From Rubrivivax sp. (lineage in GTDB: Bacteria > Pseudomonadota > Gammaproteobacteria > Burkholderiales > Burkholderiaceae_C): DNA of 64,000 nucleotides. The DNA lies in the NCBI GenBank assembly GCA_030681795.1, contig JAUXRG010000078.1:1-64000 (forward strand), given 5' to 3'. Below are positions 1-9,403 of this stretch, one piece after another; position 1 is the first letter of the stretch, and every line of letters starts with the position of its first letter. The notes under the pieces were generated by a model, which saw only the letters and a list, made by a program, of their open reading frames with translations, was not told the DNA's origin and did no database searches. Position numbers and translations under genes: made by a program.

Positions 1-396
1 CCCTTCGGCTTCGCGCTGTTCTATCTGCGCAGCGTGGCCGCCAAGGAGGACTACAAGGACCGCATCACCGGCCAGAAGATCCCGGCCGTGACCACGGCGC
101 AGATCTACAAGGGCTCGATCGCCTTCATCGTGCTGCAGCTCATCATGGTGGCCTGCGTGATCGCCTTCCCGAGCCTGGTGGCCGGCGGCCTGGACTCGAA
201 CGCACCCAAGATCGACGCCGACAAGGCCTTCGAGGATCTGATGAATGCCGACACGAGGACGAGGCAACCCCAAACGGCACCCAGCTTCGGTTCCACGGAC
301 CCGAGCCCTGCGCCCGCTTCGGCCCCGGCGGAAGTCCAAAAGGACGACCCGATGAAGGGGTTCACGGACGCCATCAAGGAAGACCAGAAGAAGTAG
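1..396 (+). CDS. TRAP transporter large permease subunit, C-terminal part (5' truncated)
   Basis: The reading frame is open from base 1, so only the last 131 residues are present. A hydrophobic helix (about residues 38-60) follows a short loop, as at the C terminus of DctM-type TRAP permeases, which import organic acids in symport with sodium or protons using a periplasmic binding protein. The last 70 residues are hydrophilic and rich in Pro, Ala, Asp and Lys, and form an unusual cytoplasmic or disordered tail. A DctP-type binding protein lies just beyond on the opposite strand, which supports the TRAP assignment. With no N-terminal part visible the substrate cannot be guessed. Confidence 0.7.
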   Translation, partial: PFGFALFYLRSVAAKEDYKDRITGQKIPAVTTAQIYKGSIAFIVLQLIMVACVIAFPSLVAGGLDSNAPKIDADKAFEDLMNADTRTRQPQTAPSFGSTDPSPAPASAPAEVQKDDPMKGFTDAIKEDQKK

Positions 397-431
397 GCCC
401 ACCCGCCGCGGCCCACGGGCCTTTGCGCAGC

Positions 432-460
432 AAAAAGGCCCCGCAACGCGGGGCCTTTTC
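432..460. terminator. Rho-independent terminator, probably bidirectional
   Basis: A GGCCCCG/CGGGGCC stem with a short CAA-containing loop is flanked by an A-run on the left and a T-run on the right. It can therefore end transcripts from both strands: the TRAP permease from the left and the TRAP binding protein from the right. Confidence 0.85.
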
Positions 461-496
461 CTAGCTGGGCGACAGCGCCTTGCGGCGCGGTCCGGT

Positions 497-1579
<1,083 letters not shown>

Positions 1580-1719
1580 GAAAATTTCTCCTGTGAGAAG
1601 CGCTGTTGAGGGTCGGAAATTGAACCCGCGGAATTTTAGGGTCGACCGCGGGTCCGCCCGGGCGGGTTTACCCGCTTTGAGATAGGTCATGCAGGGCGTG
1701 CGGGCGGCGCCCGCGGGGC

Positions 1720-3093
1720 TCAGGATCCGGCCAGCTTGAGGTGGCCGATGAGGACCGAACCGACCGACTTGCTGCCCTGGGTATAGACGTCGGCGCCGAT
1801 GGCGACGATGTCGCGGAACATCTCGCGCAGGTGGCCCGCGATGGTGATCTCGTGCACCGGGTAGGCGATGCGCCCGCCCTCGACCCAGAAGCCGGCCGCA
1901 CCGCGCGAGTAGTCGCCCGTCACGTAGTTCACGCCCTGGCCCATGAGTTCGGTGACGAACAGGCCACGTCCGAGCTTGGCCAGCATGGCGTTCAGGTCGT
2001 CGCCGGGCCGTGTGAGGCGGCTGGTCATGCTCAGGTTCTGCGAGCCGCCGGCGTGCCCCGTGGTGCGCAGGCCGAGCTTGCGCGCCGAGTAGCTCGAAAG
2101 AAAGTAGCTCTGCACCACGCCGCCCTGCACCACGTCGCGGGCGGAGGTGCGCACGCCTTCGTCGTCGAAGGGCGCGCTGCCCTTGCCCTTGGGCAGGTGT
2201 GGGTCTTCGCGGATGTCCACATGATCGGCCAGCACGGGCTGGCCCAGGCAGTCGACAAGGAAACTCGCCTTGCGGTACAGCGCACCCCCCGACGTGGCCT
2301 GCACGTACGCGCCCAGCAGCCCGGCGGCCACCGTATTCTCGAACAGCACCGGCACCTCGGCCGTGGCCACGCGGCGCGAGTTCAGGCGTGCCAGGGCACG
2401 CTCGGCGGCGTAGCGGCCCACAGCCTGCGGCGAAGCCAGCTCGGAGGCGTCACGCATCGAGGTGTACCAGCCGTCGCGCTGCATGCCCTTGCCACGGCCG
2501 GCGATCGGTGAAACCGAAAGGTAGTGCCGCGAGCTCGAGTAGCCGCCGCGAAACCCGCGCGTATTGCCGGCCCAGAAATGCGCCTGCTGCGCCGAAACGC
2601 CGGCGCCCTCGGAATTCGTGATGCGGCGGTCCACGCGCAGCGCAGCGTCCTCGCACTCGCGCGCCAGCTCGGCCGCCGCCGCGGCATCGATATCCCAGGG
2701 GTGGAACAGATCGAGGTCGCGCGCGGCCTCTTGCGGCTGGGCCAGGTCTGCCGCGTCGGGCAGGCCCGCGGCCGGGTCTTCGGCGGTGAACCGGGCGATG
2801 TCGTAGGCGGCCTGCACGGTCTGGCGCAAGGCAGCGGTGGAGAAATCGGAGGTGCTCGCATTGCCGCGGCGCTGGCCGAGATAGACGCTCACGCCCAGCG
2901 ATTTGTCGCGGTTGCGCTCGACGTTCTCGAGTTCACCCTTGCGCACCGAGACCGACAGGCCCACGCCTTCGGAAACTTCGGCGCCGGCGTCGCTGGCGCC
3001 GAGCTTGCGCGCCAGGGAAAGCGTGTCTTCGACGATCTGCTGGAACTGGTCGGGGTGGTAGGCAAAGCCCTGTGCGGCGCGGTGGGATGTCAT
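1720..3093 (-). CDS. pmbA: Metalloprotease-associated protein PmbA/TldE
   Basis: 457 residues (E. coli PmbA has 450). PmbA/TldE is the subunit of the TldD/TldE protease without the metal site. The complex cleaves unfolded or modified peptides and matures some peptide antibiotics. The N-terminal part carries the typical segment on bases specific to the family (ELENVERNRDKSLGVSVYLG, about residues 55-74), and the end has the SVGSVLIGHLKLAGS-type C terminus. The start at 3093 (MTSHRAAQGF) was chosen because the longer frame to 3216 runs over the divergent promoter region. It is divergent from darP, the same pairing as in E. coli. Confidence 0.93.
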   Translation of the reverse strand: MTSHRAAQGFAYHPDQFQQIVEDTLSLARKLGASDAGAEVSEGVGLSVSVRKGELENVERNRDKSLGVSVYLGQRRGNASTSDFSTAALRQTVQAAYDIARFTAEDPAAGLPDAADLAQPQEAARDLDLFHPWDIDAAAAAELARECEDAALRVDRRITNSEGAGVSAQQAHFWAGNTRGFRGGYSSSRHYLSVSPIAGRGKGMQRDGWYTSMRDASELASPQAVGRYAAERALARLNSRRVATAEVPVLFENTVAAGLLGAYVQATSGGALYRKASFLVDCLGQPVLADHVDIREDPHLPKGKGSAPFDDEGVRTSARDVVQGGVVQSYFLSSYSARKLGLRTTGHAGGSQNLSMTSRLTRPGDDLNAMLAKLGRGLFVTELMGQGVNYVTGDYSRGAAGFWVEGGRIAYPVHEITIAGHLREMFRDIVAIGADVYTQGSKSVGSVLIGHLKLAGS

Positions 3094-3178
3094 CGGATGC
3101 GGTGGGCTCGAGGTGGCAGGAAAGGGCGCACTTATGATACCGGCCACCCTTTGACTGCCTGCCCGGCACCCCACTCCC

Positions 3179-3724
3179 ATGACCCGACGCGCCGCACCGC
3201 ACCGCGGCATCGACATCCACTACGGCGAAGATTCCGACGCCGACGGCCGCCCGAGCAAGACGCAGCTCAAGGAAAAGTCGCACGAACTGCAGACCCTGGG
3301 CGCCGATCTGGCCGCGTTGTCCAACGAGCGGCTGGCCGCCATCGTCATGCCCGATGCGCTTCGCGAGGCCATCGAGCTGTACCGCCGCATCAGCGCCCAC
3401 GAGGGCCGGCGCCGGCAGATGCAATATGTGGGCAAGCTGATGCGCCGCGCCGACGAAGCCGCGCTGCGCGAGGCCGTGGCCGCCGCCACCCTGGGCACGG
3501 CGCAAAGCGCGCTGGCGCTGCACGAGGCCGAGCGCTGGCGCGCCGAGATGATCGCCGGTGACGAAGCCCTCACGCGCTGGATCCAGGCCCACCCCGAAAC
3601 CGATGCGCAGCAGCTGCGCAGCCTGGTGCGCGCCGCGCGCCGCGACGCCGCCGGGCTGGCGCCCGAGGCGCGGCAGCCGAAGAGTTTTCGCGAGCTCTTC
3701 CAGTTCATCAAACCCGAGCTTTGA
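3179..3724 (+). CDS. darP: Ribosome biogenesis factor DarP (YjgA, DUF615)
   Basis: 181 residues, highly charged and helical, matching the YjgA family (183 in E. coli). DarP binds late 50S precursors and promotes maturation of the peptidyl transferase centre. Family hallmarks are visible: PSKTQLKEKSHELQTLG near residues 25-41 and the Arg-rich HEGRRRQMQYVGKLMR segment around residues 74-89. It lies six bases upstream of mogA, so the two are probably co-transcribed from the short divergent region shared with pmbA. Confidence 0.92.
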   Translation: MTRRAAPHRGIDIHYGEDSDADGRPSKTQLKEKSHELQTLGADLAALSNERLAAIVMPDALREAIELYRRISAHEGRRRQMQYVGKLMRRADEAALREAVAAATLGTAQSALALHEAERWRAEMIAGDEALTRWIQAHPETDAQQLRSLVRAARRDAAGLAPEARQPKSFRELFQFIKPEL

Positions 3725-3730
3725 AACCCC

Positions 3731-4321
3731 ATGAGTGAGTTCGACCTGATCCGCATCGGCGTGGTCTCCATCAGCGACCGCGCTTCCAGCGGCGCCTATG
3801 AAGACAAGGGCATCCCCGCGCTGAAGGACTGGCTGGTCCGCGCCGTGCGCAACCCCGTCGAGTGGCACGAGCGCTTGATCCCCGACGAGCAGGCGGGCAT
3901 CCGCACCGCGCTGCTTGAGCTGGTGGACGAGCTGCACTGCGATCTCGTGCTCACCACCGGCGGCACCGGCCCGGCGCCGCGCGACGTCACGCCCGAGGCC
4001 ACGCTGGCGGTGGCCGACAAGGTGATGCCCGGCTTCGGCGAGCAGATGCGCCAGGTCTCGCTGGCCTTCGTGCCCACGGCGATCCTCTCGCGCCAGGTGG
4101 CTGTGGTGCGCGGCCGTGCGCTCATCATCAACCTGCCCGGGCAACCCAAGTCGATCGCCGAAACCCTGCAGGGCCTGCCCGATCGCACGCCGCCCGTGCA
4201 CGGCATCTTTGCCGCCGTGCCCTATTGCATCGACCTCATCGGCGGCGCCTACATCGAAACCTTCGATGCCGTGTGCAAGGCCTTCAGGCCCAAGGCCGCG
4301 CAACGCCCGCCGCGCCCCTGA
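3731..4321 (+). CDS. mogA: Molybdopterin adenylyltransferase MogA
   Basis: 196 residues, full length. MogA adenylates molybdopterin (MPT + ATP to MPT-AMP), the step before molybdate insertion in Moco synthesis. The MPT-binding signature TTGGTG lies at residues 75-80, followed by the conserved Asp of PRDVTPEA. INLPGQPKS near residues 136-144 is the second family motif. It follows darP by six bases and is convergent with cysE. Confidence 0.95.
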   Translation: MSEFDLIRIGVVSISDRASSGAYEDKGIPALKDWLVRAVRNPVEWHERLIPDEQAGIRTALLELVDELHCDLVLTTGGTGPAPRDVTPEATLAVADKVMPGFGEQMRQVSLAFVPTAILSRQVAVVRGRALIINLPGQPKSIAETLQGLPDRTPPVHGIFAAVPYCIDLIGGAYIETFDAVCKAFRPKAAQRPPRP

Positions 4322-4339
4322 GCGCAGCGCCGAAGCGCG

Positions 4340-5131
4340 CTATTTGACGAGGCGGTTCAGCCCTTCGGCGTCGAAGGTCTCGGTGGTGTGCGCGTCGGTC
4401 GGCACGCACACTTCGGCCGGCAGCTCGCGCGAGCGCGCCGAGAGTTTTTCGATGGCCTGCCAGAGCAGCGCGATCTGGTGCTCGTGGCCCGAGGCGTTGT
4501 CGATCAGGCCCTTCATGGCCTGCGAGACCGGGTCGTCGCCCTGGGTCACGCCGTAGGCCGAAAAACCCATCTTCGCCGCCACCGCCTCGCGCGCGGCTTC
4601 GCTGGCCTTTTCATCTTGGGCCTGGATCACGCGCGCCGGGTTGCCCACCGCCGTGGCACCGGGCGGCACGGGCTTGACCACCACCGCGCCGGAGCCGATG
4701 CGCGCGCCGTCGCCCACGGTGAAGCCCCCCAGCACCTGCGAGTTGGCGCCGACAATTACGCCGCGGCCCAGGGTGGGGTGGCGCTTGGCGCCCTTGGCGA
4801 GCGAGGTGCCGCCCAGCGTCACGCCCTGGTAGATGGTGCAGTCGTCGCCGATCTCGGCCGTTTCGCCGATGACCACGCCCATGCCGTGGTCGATGAAGAC
4901 GCGCCGGCCGATGGTGGCGCCGGGGTGGATCTCGATGCCGGTGAGAAAGCGCCCCAGGTGCGAGGTGAAGCGCGCCAGCCAACGCCAGCCGCGCCGCCAG
5001 AAAGCATGCGCCATGCGGTGCCACACCAGCGCGTGCAGGCCCGGGTAGCAGGTGAGCACCTCCCACGGCGAACGCGCCGCGGGGTCGCGCTCGAGGATGC
5101 AGGCGATATCTTCGTGAAGGCGACTGAACAT
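4340..5131 (-). CDS. cysE: Serine O-acetyltransferase CysE
   Basis: 263 residues. CysE transfers acetyl from acetyl-CoA to L-serine, giving O-acetylserine, the first committed step of cysteine synthesis. A short helical N-terminal domain (1-60) is followed by the left-handed beta-helix of hexapeptide repeats (about 65-165) with the catalytic His82 in [10 protein letters not shown]. The long tail after residue 170 is more variable and slightly longer than in most short-type CysE proteins. The start at 5131 was chosen at MFSRLHEDI; the upstream extension is an artefact reading into trmJ. The gene starts 23 bases after trmJ on the same strand, so the two form an operon. Confidence 0.95.
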   Translation of the reverse strand: MFSRLHEDIACILERDPAARSPWEVLTCYPGLHALVWHRMAHAFWRRGWRWLARFTSHLGRFLTGIEIHPGATIGRRVFIDHGMGVVIGETAEIGDDCTIYQGVTLGGTSLAKGAKRHPTLGRGVIVGANSQVLGGFTVGDGARIGSGAVVVKPVPPGATAVGNPARVIQAQDEKASEAAREAVAAKMGFSAYGVTQGDDPVSQAMKGLIDNASGHEHQIALLWQAIEKLSARSRELPAEVCVPTDAHTTETFDAEGLNRLVK

Positions 5132-5154
5132 GAAACCAGTGTAGCGGCGCACCC

Positions 5155-5886
5155 TCACTCGTGCTGGCGCGGCCGGGCGTTCACCACGGCGCGAGCGATG
5201 CCGCGCAGGATGTGCACTTCTTCCTCGGTGAGCTGGGCGCGGTTGAGCAGCTGGTGCAGCCGCGGCATGAGCTTCTTGGGCGCTGCGGGGTCGAGAAAAC
5301 CGATGGTCTCCAGCGTCTGCTGCCAATGCGCCAGCACGCCTGCCATGGCCACGCCGTCGGCGAGCCGCGGTTCGGCCGTGCGCGGCGCCACCGCATAGCC
5401 CCCCAGGGCCTGGCGCCAGTCGTAGGCGATGAGTTGCACGGCCTGCGCCAGGTTCAGCGAGCCGTAGTCGGGGTGGGCCGGGATCGAGAGGCAGGCGTGG
5501 CAGCGATAGACATCGTCGTTGGCCATGCCCGTGCGCTCGGGGCCGAAGACGAAAGCCACGCGGTGCTCGCTGGCCGCCAGGCTGGCGAAGTGCTCCCGCG
5601 GCGCGAAGGTGGCGGGGCCGAAATCACGCGGCGTCATTGCCGTGGCGCAGGCCCAGGTGATGCCCTCCAGCGCCTCGGCCAGGCTGGCCACCACGCGGGC
5701 ACCGGCGAGCACGTCCAGCGCACCGCTGGCCAGGGCCAGCGCCTCATCGCGCGCCAGCACGTCGCTCCAGCGCGGCTGCACCAGCACCAGGTCGGTGAAT
5801 CCCATCACCTTCATCGCCCGCGCCGCCGCCCCCACATTGCCGGCGTGGCTGGTCTGCAGGAGCACGAAACGGGTCGGGTCGGTCAT
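5155..5886 (-). CDS. trmJ: tRNA (Cm32/Um32) 2'-O-methyltransferase TrmJ
   Basis: 243 residues of the SPOUT superfamily. TrmJ uses S-adenosylmethionine to methylate the ribose of nucleotide 32 in tRNA anticodon loops. It begins at [19 protein letters not shown], a diagnostic family start with the NxGxxARAMKxMG segment. The knot motif [14 protein letters not shown] sits near residue 120 and [10 protein letters not shown] near residue 152. It is divergent from suhB, a neighbourhood also known in E. coli (suhB beside trmJ), and leads into cysE. Confidence 0.93.
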   Translation of the reverse strand: MTDPTRFVLLQTSHAGNVGAAARAMKVMGFTDLVLVQPRWSDVLARDEALALASGALDVLAGARVVASLAEALEGITWACATAMTPRDFGPATFAPREHFASLAASEHRVAFVFGPERTGMANDDVYRCHACLSIPAHPDYGSLNLAQAVQLIAYDWRQALGGYAVAPRTAEPRLADGVAMAGVLAHWQQTLETIGFLDPAAPKKLMPRLHQLLNRAQLTEEEVHILRGIARAVVNARPRQHE

Positions 5887-6013
5887 GGCGGCACGTGTCT
5901 TCACCCCGGGGTCCAGCGGCATTCCCCCGTAAAATAAGGGTTTGTCCGTGGCGGGATTGTCGCCGCGCCGTTCTTTATCCCCTTCAACGCCCGTCAGCAC
6001 CCGCAGGCCGCCC

Positions 6014-6985
6014 ATGTCGCAAGCACTCCACCCCATGCTCAATATCGCCGTCAAGGCGGCCCGTGCGGCGGGGGCGATCATCAACCGCGCGGCGCTCGAC
6101 CTCGAGGTGCTCAAGGTCGGCAGCAAGGGGCCCAACGACTATGTCTCCGAGGTCGACCGCGCGGCCGAGCACGCCATCATCACCACGCTGCTCGAGGCCT
6201 ACCCCGGCCACGGCATCCTGGCCGAAGAGTCGGGCCGCGAACATGGCGCCAAGCACAGCGAATACGTCTGGATCATCGACCCGCTGGACGGCACCACCAA
6301 CTTCCTGCACGGCCTGCCGGTATACGCGGTATCCATCGCGCTGGCGCACCGTGGCCAGGTGCAGCAGGCCGTCGTCTACGACCCCACGCGCAACGACCTG
6401 TATTTCGCCTCCAAGGGCCGGGGCGCCTTCTGCAACGACCGCCGGCTGCGCGTTTCCAAGCGGCTGCGCCTGAGTGAGTCGCTCATCGGCACGGGCTTCC
6501 CCTTCCGCAAGGGCGACAACTTCAAGCGCTACCTGAAGATGTTCGAGGAGGTCATGCAAAGCTGCGCCGGCATGCGCCGGCCCGGCGCCGCAGCACTCGA
6601 CCTGTGCTATGTCGCCGCGGGTTACTACGACGGCTTCTTCGAGACCGGCCTGAGCCCCTGGGACGTGGCCGCGGGCTCGCTCATCGTCACCGAGGCCGGT
6701 GGCCTGATCGGCAACTTCACCGGCGAGTCCGACTACCTGTACCAGCGCGAGGTGGTGGCCGGCAACCCCAAGGTCTACGGGCAGCTCGTGCAGATGCTGC
6801 AGCCCTACACGCGTGTGATCAAAGGGGAGCACGGCACCACGCCCGAAGACACCCGCGTCGCACCCGACGCCACGCAGGCTTTCGTCGAGGCGGCGCCCGA
6901 AGCCGCGGCCACCGCAGAGCCGGCAAAGAACGCGCCGCTGCGCATCCGCAAGGCCGCGCCCAAGGCCGACGACGCGACCAGGTGA
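6014..6985 (+). CDS. suhB: Inositol-1-monophosphatase SuhB
   Basis: 323 residues. It hydrolyses inositol-1-phosphate and, as SuhB, joins the rRNA antitermination complex in enterobacteria. Metal ligands are in place: Glu71 of EESG, IDPLDGT at 88-94 and the later [10 protein letters not shown] motif. The core ends near residue 265. The extra 60 residues or so, rich in Ala, Pro and Lys, are absent from E. coli SuhB (267 residues). The start at 6014 ([13 protein letters not shown]) matches the family; an upstream ATG at 5942 would add 24 atypical residues. Confidence 0.95.
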   Translation: MSQALHPMLNIAVKAARAAGAIINRAALDLEVLKVGSKGPNDYVSEVDRAAEHAIITTLLEAYPGHGILAEESGREHGAKHSEYVWIIDPLDGTTNFLHGLPVYAVSIALAHRGQVQQAVVYDPTRNDLYFASKGRGAFCNDRRLRVSKRLRLSESLIGTGFPFRKGDNFKRYLKMFEEVMQSCAGMRRPGAAALDLCYVAAGYYDGFFETGLSPWDVAAGSLIVTEAGGLIGNFTGESDYLYQREVVAGNPKVYGQLVQMLQPYTRVIKGEHGTTPEDTRVAPDATQAFVEAAPEAAATAEPAKNAPLRIRKAAPKADDATR

Positions 6986-7081
6986 ACGCGGCGGCCCAGC
7001 CATCGGTGAGCCCATTGGTGGCCTCACCCATCGCCTCTGGCCGCATCGCTATCGAACCACGGGATCGGGTGGTTCAAGCCC

Positions 7082-9346
7082 TCAGGGCTGAAACCCCTTC
7101 GCGCCCATCTGCCACAGCAGGAAGGCGTAGATGTCCGCAGCTTCGCGCTGGCGCTGCTGCTTCGTGCTGCCCACACCATGTCCGGCGTCGTAGTCCAGCC
7201 GCAGCAGCACCGGCCGACCCTGATTGACCGATGCACTTGCAGCCGCGAAGCGCGCCGCGGTCTTGCTGCTCTGCGACACCGCCACGCGCGGGTCGTTCAC
7301 CCCGTGAAGCAACAGCACCGCCGGGTAGCGGGTGCCCGCTTGGATGTGGTGATAAGTGCTCATCGCCAGCAGGGCCTGGAAGCCCGCCATGCTCTTGTGG
7401 GAGCCGAACTCCGGGATGTTTGGCGGGCCGTTGGGCTCAAGCTCGGACCGAACCATGTCGAGGACTCCCACGCGCGGCACCACCGCAGCGAACAGGTCGG
7501 GGCGCTCGGTGGCTGCGCGTCCGCTGGTGATGCCGCCTGCACTGGTGCCTTCGATCGCCAGCGTGGCCGGGCTGGCATAGCCCTGAGCAATGAGGTGCTG
7601 CGCGCAGGCGATCATGTCGCGCCAAGTGTTGGGCTTGGTGGCCTGCTTGCCGGCCTCGTACCAGCTCTGCCCGAATACGCCACTGCCGCGCGGGTTGGCC
7701 ATGGCGATGACACCGCCCTGTTCCAGCCACGCAAGCCGACTCACGTCGAATCGCGGTTCCCAGGTGAAGCCGTACGCGCCGTAGCCCTGTAGGAGCGTTG
7801 GGTTGCGGCCGTCGAGCTTCAGGCCCCTCTTGTGAACGATGGACATCGGCACTTGGGTGCCGTCGTGGCTGGTGACGAGCACCTCGGTGGTCTCAATGTC
7901 GGTCGGTGCATCGAAGGCACCGACGGGTTGCAGCCGCGTGTCGAAGAACGTCCCGTCCGCCGCGACGGAGTAGATCTTGGGCGCCCGCGTCCAGTCCTCG
8001 ATGGCGATCAGCACCCCGTCCAGGGATGCGTTGGCCGCCCAGACGCCGCCGCGCTGGCGCAGCTCGAACCCACCGTTCAGCGGCAGTGCCACCTGCCGGG
8101 GCTGCGCGTCAGCTGCGTACGGCAGCCGCCACAGCTGCTTGGCATTGCCGTCGCGGGCCTCGTAGTACAGCGCGTCTCTCGCGGCCACCATGAGGCCGAG
8201 CACACGGTTCGATGACGGCACCACCGTGCGTGCGGTAGCGGCCGAGAAACGCTCGATGGGGGCGGCAATGACCCGATATCGCGGTGCGCCTTCGTAGGTC
8301 CTGGCGTAGAGCATGCCCTGCCCGTAGGCGAAGTCGACGACCTTGTCCGTGGCGTCGATGCGCAAGGACCAAGCGGGCTCGCCTTGGGCCAGGCTTTGCG
8401 TGGGAGCCACCAGCACACGGCTTTCGCGGCGCACGCCGTCCTCGAGAAAGCCGATCAACCAGCGGCCATCCGCGGTGAAGAGCACAGTCGGTATCTCGCT
8501 GGCGCGCACCGATGCCGATCGGGTTCCAGGGCCCAGGATCTCGCGCGCCTTCGCGAAGCCTCCATCCACCGGCACCAGCCAGACGCCGCTGCCCTCGTAC
8601 TTGGCCTTCGCGTCGGTGCCAGGCTCCCGTAGCCGGTTGAATGCGAAATGCTTCGAGTCGTGCGCCCAGCGCGCGATGCCGAAGTCGGCGCGCGTGATCG
8701 CCTCGCCGATGGGACGATGGGTCTGCACATCCAGCAGATGGAGTGCCGATGCTTCGGAGCCGCGCTCGCTCACGCCGTAGGCCAACGTGTTGCCGTCGGG
8801 CGAGACGGAGAAGAAGTTCACCGCCACCGGCGTACCCCCGCGCGCTCTTGACAGGGCGGCGGGATCGACCAGTGTGGTCTCGGCGCCGGTGAGCCCACGG
8901 CGCATGACGATGGCGAACTGGCTGTCCCTTGCGCCGCGGCTTTCGTAGACGTACAGATCGCCGGCCACGCGCAAGACCCGGCCGATCTTGGCGGTCGCCC
9001 CCGATTCCAACTCGGCGATGCGAGAGAGCATGGCGCCGCGGCCCGGGATCCGCGCCAAGGTCTGCTCGGCGTGGTTGGAAGCGGCCCTCATCCACTGCAC
9101 GGTCTGCGGCGCCTGCACCTCTTCAAGCCAGCGGTAAGGGTCTGGGACCTGCGTTCCGAAGTAGGTGTCGGTGACGCCGACCGTCGGCGTTGCGGGAAAG
9201 ACCGGCAGTCCTGCGGACGAGGGTTGTGTCGAGTCCTCGGGCTGGGTCGGCGCGGTGCCGCATCCGATCAGTCCAACGGTGGCCATGATCGCCAGGTAGC
9301 GCCAATACCCGGGCCTGCTTCGCGGTGTCGTGTGGGGTGTGGTCAT
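7082..9346 (-). CDS. Prolyl oligopeptidase family serine peptidase (S9A), lipoprotein
   Basis: 754 residues. The signal ends in an LIGC lipobox (Cys near residue 29), so it is a predicted lipoprotein facing the periplasm or outer membrane. A seven-bladed propeller domain (about 45-460) is followed by an alpha/beta-hydrolase domain. The nucleophile Ser602 lies in GTSAGG, Asp685 in HGVNDPR and His723 in AGHGVG, so the triad is complete. These enzymes cleave short peptides after proline or related residues. The start at 9346 puts the signal peptide at the N terminus; the longer frame overlaps the divergent gene. Codons are less GC-biased than in the flanking genes. Confidence 0.9.
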   Translation of the reverse strand: MTTPHTTPRSRPGYWRYLAIMATVGLIGCGTAPTQPEDSTQPSSAGLPVFPATPTVGVTDTYFGTQVPDPYRWLEEVQAPQTVQWMRAASNHAEQTLARIPGRGAMLSRIAELESGATAKIGRVLRVAGDLYVYESRGARDSQFAIVMRRGLTGAETTLVDPAALSRARGGTPVAVNFFSVSPDGNTLAYGVSERGSEASALHLLDVQTHRPIGEAITRADFGIARWAHDSKHFAFNRLREPGTDAKAKYEGSGVWLVPVDGGFAKAREILGPGTRSASVRASEIPTVLFTADGRWLIGFLEDGVRRESRVLVAPTQSLAQGEPAWSLRIDATDKVVDFAYGQGMLYARTYEGAPRYRVIAAPIERFSAATARTVVPSSNRVLGLMVAARDALYYEARDGNAKQLWRLPYAADAQPRQVALPLNGGFELRQRGGVWAANASLDGVLIAIEDWTRAPKIYSVAADGTFFDTRLQPVGAFDAPTDIETTEVLVTSHDGTQVPMSIVHKRGLKLDGRNPTLLQGYGAYGFTWEPRFDVSRLAWLEQGGVIAMANPRGSGVFGQSWYEAGKQATKPNTWRDMIACAQHLIAQGYASPATLAIEGTSAGGITSGRAATERPDLFAAVVPRVGVLDMVRSELEPNGPPNIPEFGSHKSMAGFQALLAMSTYHHIQAGTRYPAVLLLHGVNDPRVAVSQSSKTAARFAAASASVNQGRPVLLRLDYDAGHGVGSTKQQRQREAADIYAFLLWQMGAKGFQP

Positions 9347-9382
9347 CGGGCGATTCGACCAAGTGGAGGCAAACTCGTCAAT

Positions 9383-9392
9383 CTTGATCAAG
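9383..9392. promoter_or_regulatory. Candidate operator: 10-bp perfect palindrome
   Basis: CTTGATCAAG is a perfect palindrome in the 57-base space between two divergent starts, an S9 peptidase and an HTH-containing protein. It begins 21 bases before the ATG of the latter. A similar GTCAAT sequence occurs on both sides. A site here could be bound by the adjacent HTH protein. This is a positional inference only. Confidence 0.35.
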
Positions 9393-9403
9393 TCAGTCAA
9401 TAG

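Noticed and set aside
7005-7028. GGTGAG/CTCACC hairpin between suhB and the S9 gene as a terminator
   Set aside because: The stem is short and no T-run follows on either strand.
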